From JBALVO01 sp036961445 (lineage in GTDB: Bacteria > Pseudomonadota > Gammaproteobacteria > Pseudomonadales > Halieaceae), in contig JBALVO010000144.1 in assembly GCA_036961445.1 (NCBI GenBank), positions 1-9,086 on the forward strand: 9,086 nt of DNA, given 5' to 3'. This document shows, piece after piece, positions 1-6,133 of this stretch (its first letter is position 1; each line of letters starts with the position of its first letter). A program made the translations under genes and the position numbers. The notes below the pieces were generated by a model, which saw only the letters and a program-made list of their open reading frames with translations, did no database searches and was not told where the DNA came from.

Positions 1-388
1 GGCCTATCACCACCGACGAAAAAACCACTTCGTCGTTGCAGGTCAGAACATCCGCATCGACAGCCGTAGCGCCCAGGTAATGTTTGAACACGGCTGTCAA
101 CTCACCTTTCACCCCCAGCGCCAACAGCGCCTGGCGCGCCTCGGGATGGGGCAACAACCCCACCTCCCATTGCCGCTCCAGCGCTCGATGCGCAATATCG
201 CGAATCTGCTCGTCACCCAGGCACAGCAGCACTCTGGCACCCGCCGGTGGTGTGTCGCGCTCGCTCCAGGGTATGGCGATAAAAGGTGTTTCCGCAGTCG
301 CTGCCACCAGCGACTGCGGATCCAGCGACGTATCGTGGATAAGATAAAGACCCGGGAATTCCGACTCCACCGACTCGCCATCATCCAT
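1..388 (-). CDS. N-terminal part of a divergent diacylglycerol-kinase-fold protein (partial)
   Basis: An open frame of 129 codons starts with ATG at 386-388 and runs off the left edge with no stop, so the C-terminus is missing. A ribosome site GGAG (397-400) lies 8 nt upstream of the ATG. It begins 38 nt after the deleted SDR and is probably co-transcribed with it. The order of elements recalls the lipid kinase/NAD kinase fold: a strand and turn CLGDEQ at residues 56-61 where the family has GGDGT, then GLLPHPEA at 77-84 where the family has a glycine-rich PLGT loop, then a VDADVLTCNDEVVFSSVVIG-like segment at 110-129 that matches the family's 'D-x-x-x-x-N-x-x-x-F-x-N-x-x-x-G' strand. Both nucleotide-binding signatures are altered, so kinase activity is doubtful. 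The family call is from pattern memory only; an unrelated Rossmann-like protein is possible. Confidence 0.45.
   Translation of the reverse strand, partial: MDDGESVESEFPGLYLIHDTSLDPQSLVAATAETPFIAIPWSERDTPPAGARVLLCLGDEQIRDIAHRALERQWEVGLLPHPEARQALLALGVKGELTAVFKHYLGATAVDADVLTCNDEVVFSSVVIG
291..320. repeat. Perfect 13-bp inverted repeat (hairpin) inside a coding region
   Basis: Arm TCCGCAGTCGCTG at 291-303 is exactly complementary to CAGCGACTGCGGA at 308-320, with a 4-nt loop (304-307). It lies within the kinase-like gene, about 68-98 nt after its start, and encodes residues around PQSLVAATAE. On the minus strand it is followed by AACACCTTTT, which is not a convincing U-tract, so it is not called a terminator. 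Confidence 0.9.
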
Positions 389-426
389 AGTATTCACTCC
401 TTCGGCCTGCTCCACGTTGATAAGGT

Positions 427-690
427 TCAAGCGACAGCGACATAACCACCATCAAGAATTACGGTATGGCCTGTCACCCCCTCCAGTGTCGCAAGATTCG
501 AAGGTATGGCAATGCATTCACCCAGCGCAGACAATTCCAGCGCGGTGGCATTGAGTTCTTCTTCCTTGCCCGCGGTGATATAGGTCTTCACGCCGTTTTC
601 CACAAAGCCCCGGGCGATCATCGCGCCGATGCCCCTGGAACCCCCGGTAACTACGGCCACTTTACCTTCTACATTAAACAGGTCTTTCAT
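427..690 (-). pseudogene. Internally deleted short-chain dehydrogenase (in-frame remnant, 87 codons)
   Basis: The frame has ATG at 688-690, an upstream AAGGA (700-704, 9-nt spacing) and a TGA stop, so it could still be translated. Residues 1-72 are a clear SDR N-terminus: the NAD(P)-binding loop TGGSRGIG at 15-22 and a beta-alpha-beta unit ending in SNLATLEGV. Residues 73-87 (TGHTVILDGGYV...) are the conserved SDR C-terminal strand. Members of this family run to about 250-260 residues, so roughly 170 are missing from the middle, including the NAG motif, the catalytic Ser, the YxxxK pair and the substrate loop. The product cannot be a classical SDR oxidoreductase. Residue 41 is Gly in TAGKEEE, where relatives I recall have Arg (TARKEEE), which would also weaken cofactor binding. 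It sits 52 nt after the AraC gene. An assembly collapse is the main alternative to a genuine deletion. Confidence 0.8.
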
Positions 691-742
691 TCGCTATCTT
701 CCTTGTCATCGTTATCAATGGTAGCAGCTCAACACTGTGACT

Positions 743-1756
743 CTAGCCTCGCTGACGATATTCGCTGGGAGCATAACCACGCCAACTTTTGAACGCGTTA
801 GAAAAAGATGCCTGGTCAGAATAGCCCAGCAACAGAGCGATTTCAGTAATCGCCAGGCGCGGGTCGTCCAGATAGCGCAGAGAGATCTCTTCGCGCACAT
901 CCTGCAGCATCTGCTTAAAACTCGAATCAAGAGAGCTGAGACGCCGCTGCAGGGTTCGACGCGAGATGCCCATGTCGAGCGACAAACTATCAATCGTCAA
1001 CTCGCCGCCTGGCAGCGCCCTGCGCATGGCGGCCCGAGTGTCGCGTAAAAAAGGATCGACGCCATCGGGTTCAGCGAATACCGATTTGGGGCCAGCCCAG
1101 AAATCCCGGCCCAGTTCAAAGTCCAGGTCAATAAGCGGGAAACGCACCGCCTCCCTGGCAAAATAAACGCAGCTAATGCTGCAACCAAATTTGAGATTTG
1201 GGCCGAATGCTCTTTTCAGTGCGCGCGTATCATCCGGCGCAGGATAGGAAAATTCAGCCGCGAGCACAGGAACAGGCAGGGCACAGATGGCGTTCACAAT
1301 CTCGGCTGAAGACTTGAGCATTTCGTCGACCAGCGGACGCCATGTCCGGGTATTTTCATGTAATGGATGCCACTCGAGACGAATATACTCACCCTTTGGT
1401 CTGATCAGTACCCGCCCGGTGTCACCGCGCAAGCGAATCGTACTGGGGATGACATTAAAGTATTCCTTCAGGTTGCGGCAGATGGTTGTCATGTAAAGGT
1501 GCAGGTTCATGCCGCTGAAGTAAATAATATGCCCCACATGCAAACCCAGGTCCGGATCTGCGGTGCGCTGCGCTGCCAACTGGTACAAATTCAGGTACTG
1601 GCTCAGGGGAATACGTTCGCCGGGGTCGCGCAGCAACTCTGCATTAATGCGCGCATCGCGCAGCAGCGCAGTACTGTCTACGCCAAGTGCGCTAGCTGCC
1701 TGCAGCACAGCCCTGGGACAAAATACATAAACACTGCCACCGGCGCTGTCAGTCAC
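743..1756 (-). CDS. AraC-family transcriptional regulator, arabinose-binding-domain type
   Basis: A 337-residue protein in two parts. Residues about 15-200 resemble the N-terminal ligand-binding domain common in gammaproteobacterial AraC regulators of lipid and amino-acid catabolism (Pfam Arabinose_bd). Residues about 250-335 form the double helix-turn-helix: first unit LTIDSLSLDMGISRRTLQRRL region (253-273), second unit AITEIALLLGYSDQASFSNAF region (302-322), ending with the typical W-x-G-Y-A-P-S-E-Y-R. The start is GTG at 1754-1756, supported by AGGAG at 1764-1768 (7-nt spacing). The next in-frame Met is at residue 83, which would destroy the N-terminal domain. The start overlaps the end of the carboxyltransferase gene by 8 nt (GTGACTGA), so translation is probably coupled. 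As a member of the operon it likely responds to a pathway acid or CoA ester and may control its own expression. The ligand cannot be read from sequence. Confidence 0.93.
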   Translation of the reverse strand: MTDSAGGSVYVFCPRAVLQAASALGVDSTALLRDARINAELLRDPGERIPLSQYLNLYQLAAQRTADPDLGLHVGHIIYFSGMNLHLYMTTICRNLKEYFNVIPSTIRLRGDTGRVLIRPKGEYIRLEWHPLHENTRTWRPLVDEMLKSSAEIVNAICALPVPVLAAEFSYPAPDDTRALKRAFGPNLKFGCSISCVYFAREAVRFPLIDLDFELGRDFWAGPKSVFAEPDGVDPFLRDTRAAMRRALPGGELTIDSLSLDMGISRRTLQRRLSSLDSSFKQMLQDVREEISLRYLDDPRLAITEIALLLGYSDQASFSNAFKSWRGYAPSEYRQRG

Positions 1757-3284
1757 CCGCGACTCCTGCCGCCGCCAGTGCGCGTAATACCACCGCTCGG
1801 GTATCTACCGGGTCGATAACCGCATCAATTTCCAGATACGATGCCGCTTCTGTGGCCTTACCCACTTCATACATGCGTGCCACCAACTGCTGGAACAAGG
1901 CCTCGCGCTCTGCGTCATCGGATACCGCTTCGAGCTCCTTTTTAAACCCCAGGCGCACAGCTCCTTCCAGGCCCATGCCGCCAAACTCACCGGTAGGCCA
2001 GGATGCTGCATACACTGGCCGGACGAAGCTCCCACCGGTCATAGCCATAGCACCCAGGCCATAACCCTTGCGCAAAAATATGGCCACTACCGGAACACTG
2101 AGCTTGGCGCCGGCCAGAAACAGGGAAGACATACGCCGCACCGCGCCCTGCACCTCGCTGTCTGGTCCCACCATAAATCCAGGGGTATCTGTCAGTGACA
2201 GTACTGGCAGTTTAAAGGCATCACAAATCTGCAGGAAGCGCGCGGCTTTCTCGGCGGCTTGCGCATCTACCGCACCACCGAGCTGTTGGCAATCATTGGC
2301 AATCAGTGCAACAGGTTTTCCTTGCAGACGAATAAAGCCGGTAATAATACTGCGTCCATAAATGCGCTGCAGCTCAAGAAAAGATCCCTGGTCAGCGATC
2401 GTTTCGATAACCCGGCGCACCGGGTAGGCCCAACGCCGGTCCTGGGGTACCAGTTCTCTCAACCCTTCCTGGGGCACGCTCTGCCAATTCTGCACATCAC
2501 CCTGGAAATAAGACAGCAACTGCTGTGCAATAGCCGTGGCGTGAGCTTCATCATCCGCCACAATATCCACCACGCCATTTCTTTCCTGCACACTAATGGG
2601 ACCGATATCAGTGGCTTCAAATTTGCCCAGCCCGCCCCCTTCGATCATCGCCGGACCGGCCATGCCGATCCAGGAATTACGGGTGGCAATGGTAAAGTCA
2701 GCACACCCGAATAAGGCGGCGTTACCGGCAAAACAATAACCGTTGTTGACCGCAATACGCGGCACCTCGCCGCTTAGTGCGGCCCATGTGCTAAAGGATT
2801 CAACGTTGAGACCGGCCATATGGGTAGTAACGTCGGTGTCACCGGGGCGGCCGCCACCCCCCTCTGTGTACATAATCAATGGCAGCGATAGTTTTTGCGC
2901 CAACTCACAGATTCGGTCCAGCTTCTTATGATGAAAAAAGCCCTGGGTTCCGGCCAACACTGAATAGTCGTTAACGATAACGCCGGCGCGGCCATGCTTT
3001 GCGCCGACCAGGTGTGCATTGATGGTGCAGGTACCGGTAATGATGCCATCGGCTGCGGTGCTGGATTGTAGGTCCTGGTAATCGCGGCGATTGCGCTGAG
3101 CAGCCACCGCCAGTTGACCGTATTCCTGAAAACTACCCTCATCCACCAGGTCGGCCAAATTTTCCCTGGCGCTGCGATAGCCTTTGCTGTGGCGTTTGTC
3201 ACGGGCATCCGCGCGCTGCTCATCAAGCGTCCGCTCTACACGTTCGCGCCACGCGACAAGCTCGTGCCTGCTGTCACCCTCCAT
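1749..3284 (-). CDS. Acyl-CoA carboxylase carboxyltransferase (beta) subunit, stand-alone
   Basis: A 511-residue protein of the carboxyl-transferase family (propionyl-/acetyl-/methylcrotonyl-CoA carboxylase beta type). Such subunits transfer CO2 from biotin to an acyl-CoA. Two crotonase-like halves are visible. The N-half has EGGGGRPGDT (141-150) and the oxyanion-type FAGNAALFG (185-193). The C-half has the DTPGFMVG loop (366-373) and RKGYGLGAMAM (405-415), the usual biotin/acyl-CoA site. Length matches the family (about 510-540). ATG at 3282-3284 follows GGAG (3291-3294, 6-nt spacing). No biotin carboxylase or biotin carrier gene is in the window, so an alpha subunit must come from elsewhere. 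The EGGGGRPGD form differs from the SGGA(R/N) form of classical propionyl-CoA and methylcrotonyl-CoA carboxylases and recalls a subfamily often fused to, or working with, multi-domain biotin carboxylases. Propionyl-CoA from methyl-branched chain breakdown is a plausible substrate, by inference only. Confidence 0.9.
   Translation of the reverse strand: MEGDSRHELVAWRERVERTLDEQRADARDKRHSKGYRSARENLADLVDEGSFQEYGQLAVAAQRNRRDYQDLQSSTAADGIITGTCTINAHLVGAKHGRAGVIVNDYSVLAGTQGFFHHKKLDRICELAQKLSLPLIMYTEGGGGRPGDTDVTTHMAGLNVESFSTWAALSGEVPRIAVNNGYCFAGNAALFGCADFTIATRNSWIGMAGPAMIEGGGLGKFEATDIGPISVQERNGVVDIVADDEAHATAIAQQLLSYFQGDVQNWQSVPQEGLRELVPQDRRWAYPVRRVIETIADQGSFLELQRIYGRSIITGFIRLQGKPVALIANDCQQLGGAVDAQAAEKAARFLQICDAFKLPVLSLTDTPGFMVGPDSEVQGAVRRMSSLFLAGAKLSVPVVAIFLRKGYGLGAMAMTGGSFVRPVYAASWPTGEFGGMGLEGAVRLGFKKELEAVSDDAEREALFQQLVARMYEVGKATEAASYLEIDAVIDPVDTRAVVLRALAAAGVAGD
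1764..1768 (-). promoter_or_regulatory. Ribosome binding site supporting the GTG start of the AraC gene
   Basis: AGGAG on the minus strand lies 7 nt before GTG (1754-1756), within the last codons of the carboxyltransferase gene. It decides the start, because no ATG is available until residue 83. Confidence 0.7.
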
Positions 3285-3313
3285 AGATATCTCCGCTATA
3301 GGACTGGCGGAAC

Positions 3314-3319
3314 ACTATA
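3314..3319 (-). promoter_or_regulatory. Weak candidate -10 element in the 67-nt gap before the carboxyltransferase gene
   Basis: The gap 3285-3351 is the longest inside the run of catabolic genes. On the minus strand it holds TATAGT (five of six matches to TATAAT) ending 29 nt before the ATG. A good -35 at 16-18 nt is missing: TTGCAG is present, but only 13 nt upstream. It could allow separate expression of the carboxyltransferase and regulator, or be chance. Confidence 0.2.
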
Positions 3320-3351
3320 ACGCACAATGACTCTGCAACCAGTACCGTGCT

Positions 3352-4137
3352 TTACGCGGTTTTTTGGTCCTTGCCACGTTGCTGCACTGCGCTGCGACGA
3401 GCCGCAATGGTATCACCAGACACACCCTTGTTAGCATGGGCCATAACACTGCGCTCCATCGCCAGACCGGCCGCCAGGGTAGTATTGAGTCCATCATTGA
3501 CCAATTTTTTGTAGACTTTTACGGTCTGCGGCACACAACTGGCGATATCCAAAGCCAGCTTGCAGCATTCATCCAGCAAGTCTTCGGGCGCTACCACGCG
3601 GCTCACCAGGCCCCAGGCACTGGCCTGTTCGGCGCTGATGAAATTGCCCGTAAAGTGTGCCTCCTGCGCGCGACTCGGACCGATAATACGCGCCAGCTTC
3701 TGGGAAAGCCCCCAGCCTGGCGCGAGGCCGACCCGGCAATGAGTATCGGCAAAACGCGCTTCAGCGGATGCCAATAAAATGTCACCCATCAGGGCCAACT
3801 CGAAACCACCGGTGGCTGCTACGCCGTTCACCCCGACGATAATAGGACGGTCAAACCCTGCCATAACCGCATACAAGTCATTCTCGCCATGGATGGCAAA
3901 TGCCGCCAGACCCTCTTCGCTCTCGCCCATAGCCTTGAGATCCAGACCCGCACAAAACGCGCGCCCCGCACCGGTAAGTACCACGGCGAGAATATCGCGT
4001 TCGCCCTGTAAATCGCGAAATGCCTGGCACAGCTCACTCATTAACGAGGGGGACAGTGCATTCATGGACCCGGGCCGATTAAGTGTTAGTACAGCGTAGC
4101 TGTCACGGCGTTCAATAATTAGCTCAGGGGCTGCCAT
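3352..4137 (-). CDS. Enoyl-CoA hydratase/isomerase (crotonase) family protein, single-Glu type
   Basis: A 261-residue crotonase, normal length for the family. The oxyanion-hole motifs are GAGRAFCAGLDL (56-67) and GVNGVAATGGFELAL (102-116). Glu113 corresponds to the first catalytic Glu of rat mitochondrial hydratase (Glu144). At the place of the second Glu (Glu164) the segment FADTHCRVGLAPG carries His133. Hydratases of the classical kind need both, so this protein may hydrate poorly, isomerise, or act on an unusual substrate. I recall the T-H-x-R-V-G form from other bacterial paralogues. ATG at 4135-4137 follows GGGAG (4144-4148, 6-nt spacing). The gene begins 18 nt after the other crotonase, with which it shares only family-level similarity, so it is not a recent duplicate. 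Likely role: a hydration or related step on a CoA ester in the cytoplasm. Confidence 0.9.
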   Translation of the reverse strand: MAAPELIIERRDSYAVLTLNRPGSMNALSPSLMSELCQAFRDLQGERDILAVVLTGAGRAFCAGLDLKAMGESEEGLAAFAIHGENDLYAVMAGFDRPIIVGVNGVAATGGFELALMGDILLASAEARFADTHCRVGLAPGWGLSQKLARIIGPSRAQEAHFTGNFISAEQASAWGLVSRVVAPEDLLDECCKLALDIASCVPQTVKVYKKLVNDGLNTTLAAGLAMERSVMAHANKGVSGDTIAARRSAVQQRGKDQKTA

Positions 4138-4148
4138 CTCGTTCTCCC

Positions 4149-4164
4149 GGACGCTTTAGCGTCC
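4149..4164 (-). repeat. Short hairpin containing a stop codon at the junction of the two crotonase genes
   Basis: GGACGC (4159-4164 read on the minus strand) pairs perfectly with GCGTCC (4149-4154) around the loop TAAA, whose TAA is the stop of the upstream crotonase. The hairpin directly abuts the GGGAG ribosome site of the next gene. There is no U-tract, so it is not a terminator. It might influence coupling or mRNA stability. Confidence 0.5.
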
Positions 4165-4944
4165 TTGCCATTGCGGTGCGCGCTTTTGCATGAATGCGGC
4201 GACACCCTCTTTAGAATCGTCGCTGCCGATACAGATATGTTGTAGCTTGGCTTCCTTGGAAATTGTATCGCCGACAGAGTCTTCGATCGCATCGTTCAAA
4301 GCCTGCTTGGCATAGCGCAAAGACAATGGCGCTTTACCGGCAAGTTCTGCGGCCCACGCCAGGGTTTCATCCAGCAAGCGCTCAGCCGGCACCACCCGAT
4401 TGCACAGTCCCCAGTCCAGGCACTTCGCAGCATTGATTTTTTCGCCGGAAACGATCACTTCATAAGCGCGCTTGCGACCAAGCGTGCGCACCAGGTGCCA
4501 GGTCGCTCCGCCATCGGGTACCAGGCTGATCGCAGTAAAAGCCTGGTAAACAAACGCGTCTTCTGCCATCACGGTGAGGTCACAGGCCATAGCATAAGCA
4601 CTTCCAATGCCGGCACAGGGGCCATTCACTGCACTAATCCAGGGTTTGGGTGCCTCGATGATTTCCATCAGACTGGGTTTGAACTCGCCGTTAAGCTGAT
4701 CTTCCACCCGAAAATTCTTACCGCCAGACGGCATTTCAGCCAAATCAGCACCGGCACTGAAAGCGCGGCCGGCACCGGTGAGTATCACCACGCGCACACT
4801 GTCATCGTCGTTGACTTCACGCGTAGCCTGCAGCAACTCGCGGCGCAGACTCTCATTAAAACTATTCAGGGCATTCGGTCGGTTCAGGCTAACGACAGCG
4901 ATACTATCGTGTTTCTCAACCAGCACTGTTTCGTACTCACTCAT
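4156..4944 (-). CDS. PaaG-like enoyl-CoA isomerase/hydratase family protein
   Basis: A 262-residue crotonase-superfamily protein. The oxyanion motifs are GAGRAFSAGADL (57-68) and AVNGPCAGIGSAYAMACDL (105-123). Neither hydratase glutamate is present: Ala116 stands at the first position and Ala135 at the second. Instead LVPDGGATWHL (141-151) supplies Asp144, matching the L-I/V-P-D-x-G-x-T-W motif of PaaG-type isomerases (2,3-enoyl-CoA shift, or oxepin formation in phenylacetate catabolism). A double-bond isomerase role is therefore more likely than hydration. The paa ring-hydroxylation genes are absent here, so a phenylacetate role is not supported. The ATG at 4942-4944 follows GGAG (4952-4955, 7-nt spacing). 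It lies 27 nt after the racemase gene and 18 nt before the second crotonase, so the two probably act on consecutive intermediates. Confidence 0.88.
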   Translation of the reverse strand: MSEYETVLVEKHDSIAVVSLNRPNALNSFNESLRRELLQATREVNDDDSVRVVILTGAGRAFSAGADLAEMPSGGKNFRVEDQLNGEFKPSLMEIIEAPKPWISAVNGPCAGIGSAYAMACDLTVMAEDAFVYQAFTAISLVPDGGATWHLVRTLGRKRAYEVIVSGEKINAAKCLDWGLCNRVVPAERLLDETLAWAAELAGKAPLSLRYAKQALNDAIEDSVGDTISKEAKLQHICIGSDDSKEGVAAFMQKRAPQWQGR

Positions 4945-4971
4945 GAGTGAACTCCAGAAAGATAAGTGTGA

Positions 4972-6105
4972 TCAGACAATAGCGCCTGAAGATTTGAGCC
5001 CGGCAATTTCCTGTTCACCAAAGCCCATGGCCGTCAGCACGGCATCCGTGTCGGCACCGGTATCGTGTCCGCCGTGTTGCACGCGCGACGGTGTGCGACT
5101 GAAGCGCGGCGCGGGCGCCGGCTGGGTTATGCCATCCACTTCGATATAAGTATCGCGTGCGATGTTAGCAGGATGTTTCGGTGCATCCATGAAATTCAGC
5201 ACGGGCGCAAAACAAACGTCAGTCCCTTCCATGATCTCGCACCACTGGGCCTGGGTTTTTTGTTTGATCACTGCCGCGAGTTTCTCCGACATGGCTGGCC
5301 ACTGGGACTGGTCGTGCTGATCGCCAAAATCATCTTCAGACAAACCGCCCAACTCTTTAAGCAAGGCATAAAACTGCGGCTCGATAGAGCCAATAGAAAC
5401 ATATTCACCGTCGGCGCACTCATAGGCATCGTAAAAATGTGCGCCACCGTCGAGCATATTCGACTCGCGCTGATTTGCATCCCACATGCCCAGTGCCTCG
5501 AAGCCGTGAAACATCCACATCAACTGCGCGGCACCATCCACCATTGCCGCATCAATCACCTGACCCTTGCCTGAATTTGCCGCTTCCAGCAGCGCTGCCA
5601 GCACGCCGTTAACCAGCAACATACCACCGCCGCCCATATCGCCCACCAGGTTCAATGGGGGCACTGGCTTCTCGCCCTTCCTGCCCATAGCGTAGAGCGC
5701 ACCGGTGATGGCAATATAATTGATATCATGCCCGGCAGTGTGGGCCAAAGGACCCTCCTGCCCCCAGCCAGTCATGCGCGCAAAAACCAGCTTGGGATTG
5801 CGCTCCAGGCACACCTCGGGGCCTATGCCCAGCTTCTCGCAAACCCCCGGGCGGTATGGATCGATAATAACGTCGGCGTTCTCCACCATGCGCAGCAGCG
5901 TCTCGATACCACTGGCATCCTTTAGGTTCAGCACTACTGATTTTTTCCCGCGGGCGCTGACATCCTTCATCACCAGTGCGTTGGCGCCGGTGGTCCGATC
6001 AATACGGATCACTTCCGCGCCCATATCGGCGAGCATCATGCCACCCATAGGGGCGGGTCCAATACCCGCCAACTCGATTACTGTGTAGCCGTTTAATGGT
6101 CCCAT
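4972..6105 (-). CDS. Alpha-methylacyl-CoA racemase-type CaiB/BaiF protein
   Basis: A 377-residue protein of the CaiB/BaiF (class III CoA-transferase) superfamily. It resembles alpha-methylacyl-CoA racemase, which interconverts (2R)- and (2S)-2-methylacyl-CoA so that stereospecific acyl-CoA dehydrogenases can act. AGHDINYIAITGAL carries His126 and LNLVGDMGGG carries Asp156. These are the catalytic base pair of the Mycobacterium tuberculosis enzyme, at the same numbers as I recall them. GSIEPQFYALL (239-249) matches the conserved Glu-containing segment. True formyl- or succinyl-CoA transferases have an Asp nucleophile in a different context and are usually longer. I chose ATG at 6103-6105 because AAGGAGA (6111-6117) lies 5 nt upstream and the protein then starts with the family's 'MGPLxGYxVIELAGIGP'. 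A longer frame to 6168 would overlap the SDR gene and add 21 unrelated residues. The gap to the upstream SDR is 20 nt. Confidence 0.88.
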   Translation of the reverse strand: MGPLNGYTVIELAGIGPAPMGGMMLADMGAEVIRIDRTTGANALVMKDVSARGKKSVVLNLKDASGIETLLRMVENADVIIDPYRPGVCEKLGIGPEVCLERNPKLVFARMTGWGQEGPLAHTAGHDINYIAITGALYAMGRKGEKPVPPLNLVGDMGGGGMLLVNGVLAALLEAANSGKGQVIDAAMVDGAAQLMWMFHGFEALGMWDANQRESNMLDGGAHFYDAYECADGEYVSIGSIEPQFYALLKELGGLSEDDFGDQHDQSQWPAMSEKLAAVIKQKTQAQWCEIMEGTDVCFAPVLNFMDAPKHPANIARDTYIEVDGITQPAPAPRFSRTPSRVQHGGHDTGADTDAVLTAMGFGEQEIAGLKSSGAIV

Positions 6106-6110
6106 CTCAG

Positions 6111-6117
6111 TCTCCTT
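6111..6117 (-). promoter_or_regulatory. Strong ribosome binding site fixing the racemase start
   Basis: AAGGAGA lies 5 nt before ATG 6103-6105. It rules out the 21-residue upstream extension, which starts inside the preceding gene. Confidence 0.8.
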
Positions 6118-6120
6118 GAG

Positions 6121-6133
6121 CGCGCCTAGCGCG
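6121..6133 (-). repeat. Short hairpin with a stop codon as loop, SDR/racemase junction
   Basis: CGCGC and GCGCG form a perfect 5-bp stem whose 3-nt loop is exactly the TAG stop of the HSD10-like SDR gene (6126-6128). It lies just upstream of the racemase ribosome site. The stem is short and GC-only, so chance is possible. Confidence 0.35.

Noticed and set aside
14..35. 7-bp inverted repeat CGACGAA / TTCGTCG with an 8-nt loop in the kinase-like gene
   Set aside because: Stems of this length with such loops are expected several times by chance in a window this size, and no U-tract follows.
80..445. Plus-strand open frame of 121 codons opposite the kinase-like gene
   Set aside because: Composition (rich in Gln, Arg and His) and its position opposite a better-supported gene with a ribosome site mark it as a shadow frame.
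463..510. 8-bp direct repeat GGTATGGC at 463-470 and 503-510, on either side of the presumed deletion junction in the SDR remnant
   Set aside because: Deletion by recombination between repeats would leave a single copy at the junction. Here both copies remain and each encodes conserved residues of its own part, so it does not explain the deletion.
2286..2305. Perfect 10-bp tandem repeat TTGGCAATCA in the carboxyltransferase gene
   Set aside because: It encodes ordinary family residues (LIANDCQQLGG) and two copies are too few to call a functional repeat.
4156..4944. Assignment as paaG of phenylacetate degradation
   Set aside because: Only the catalytic Asp motif is shared. None of the paa hydroxylase, ring-opening or ligase genes are nearby.
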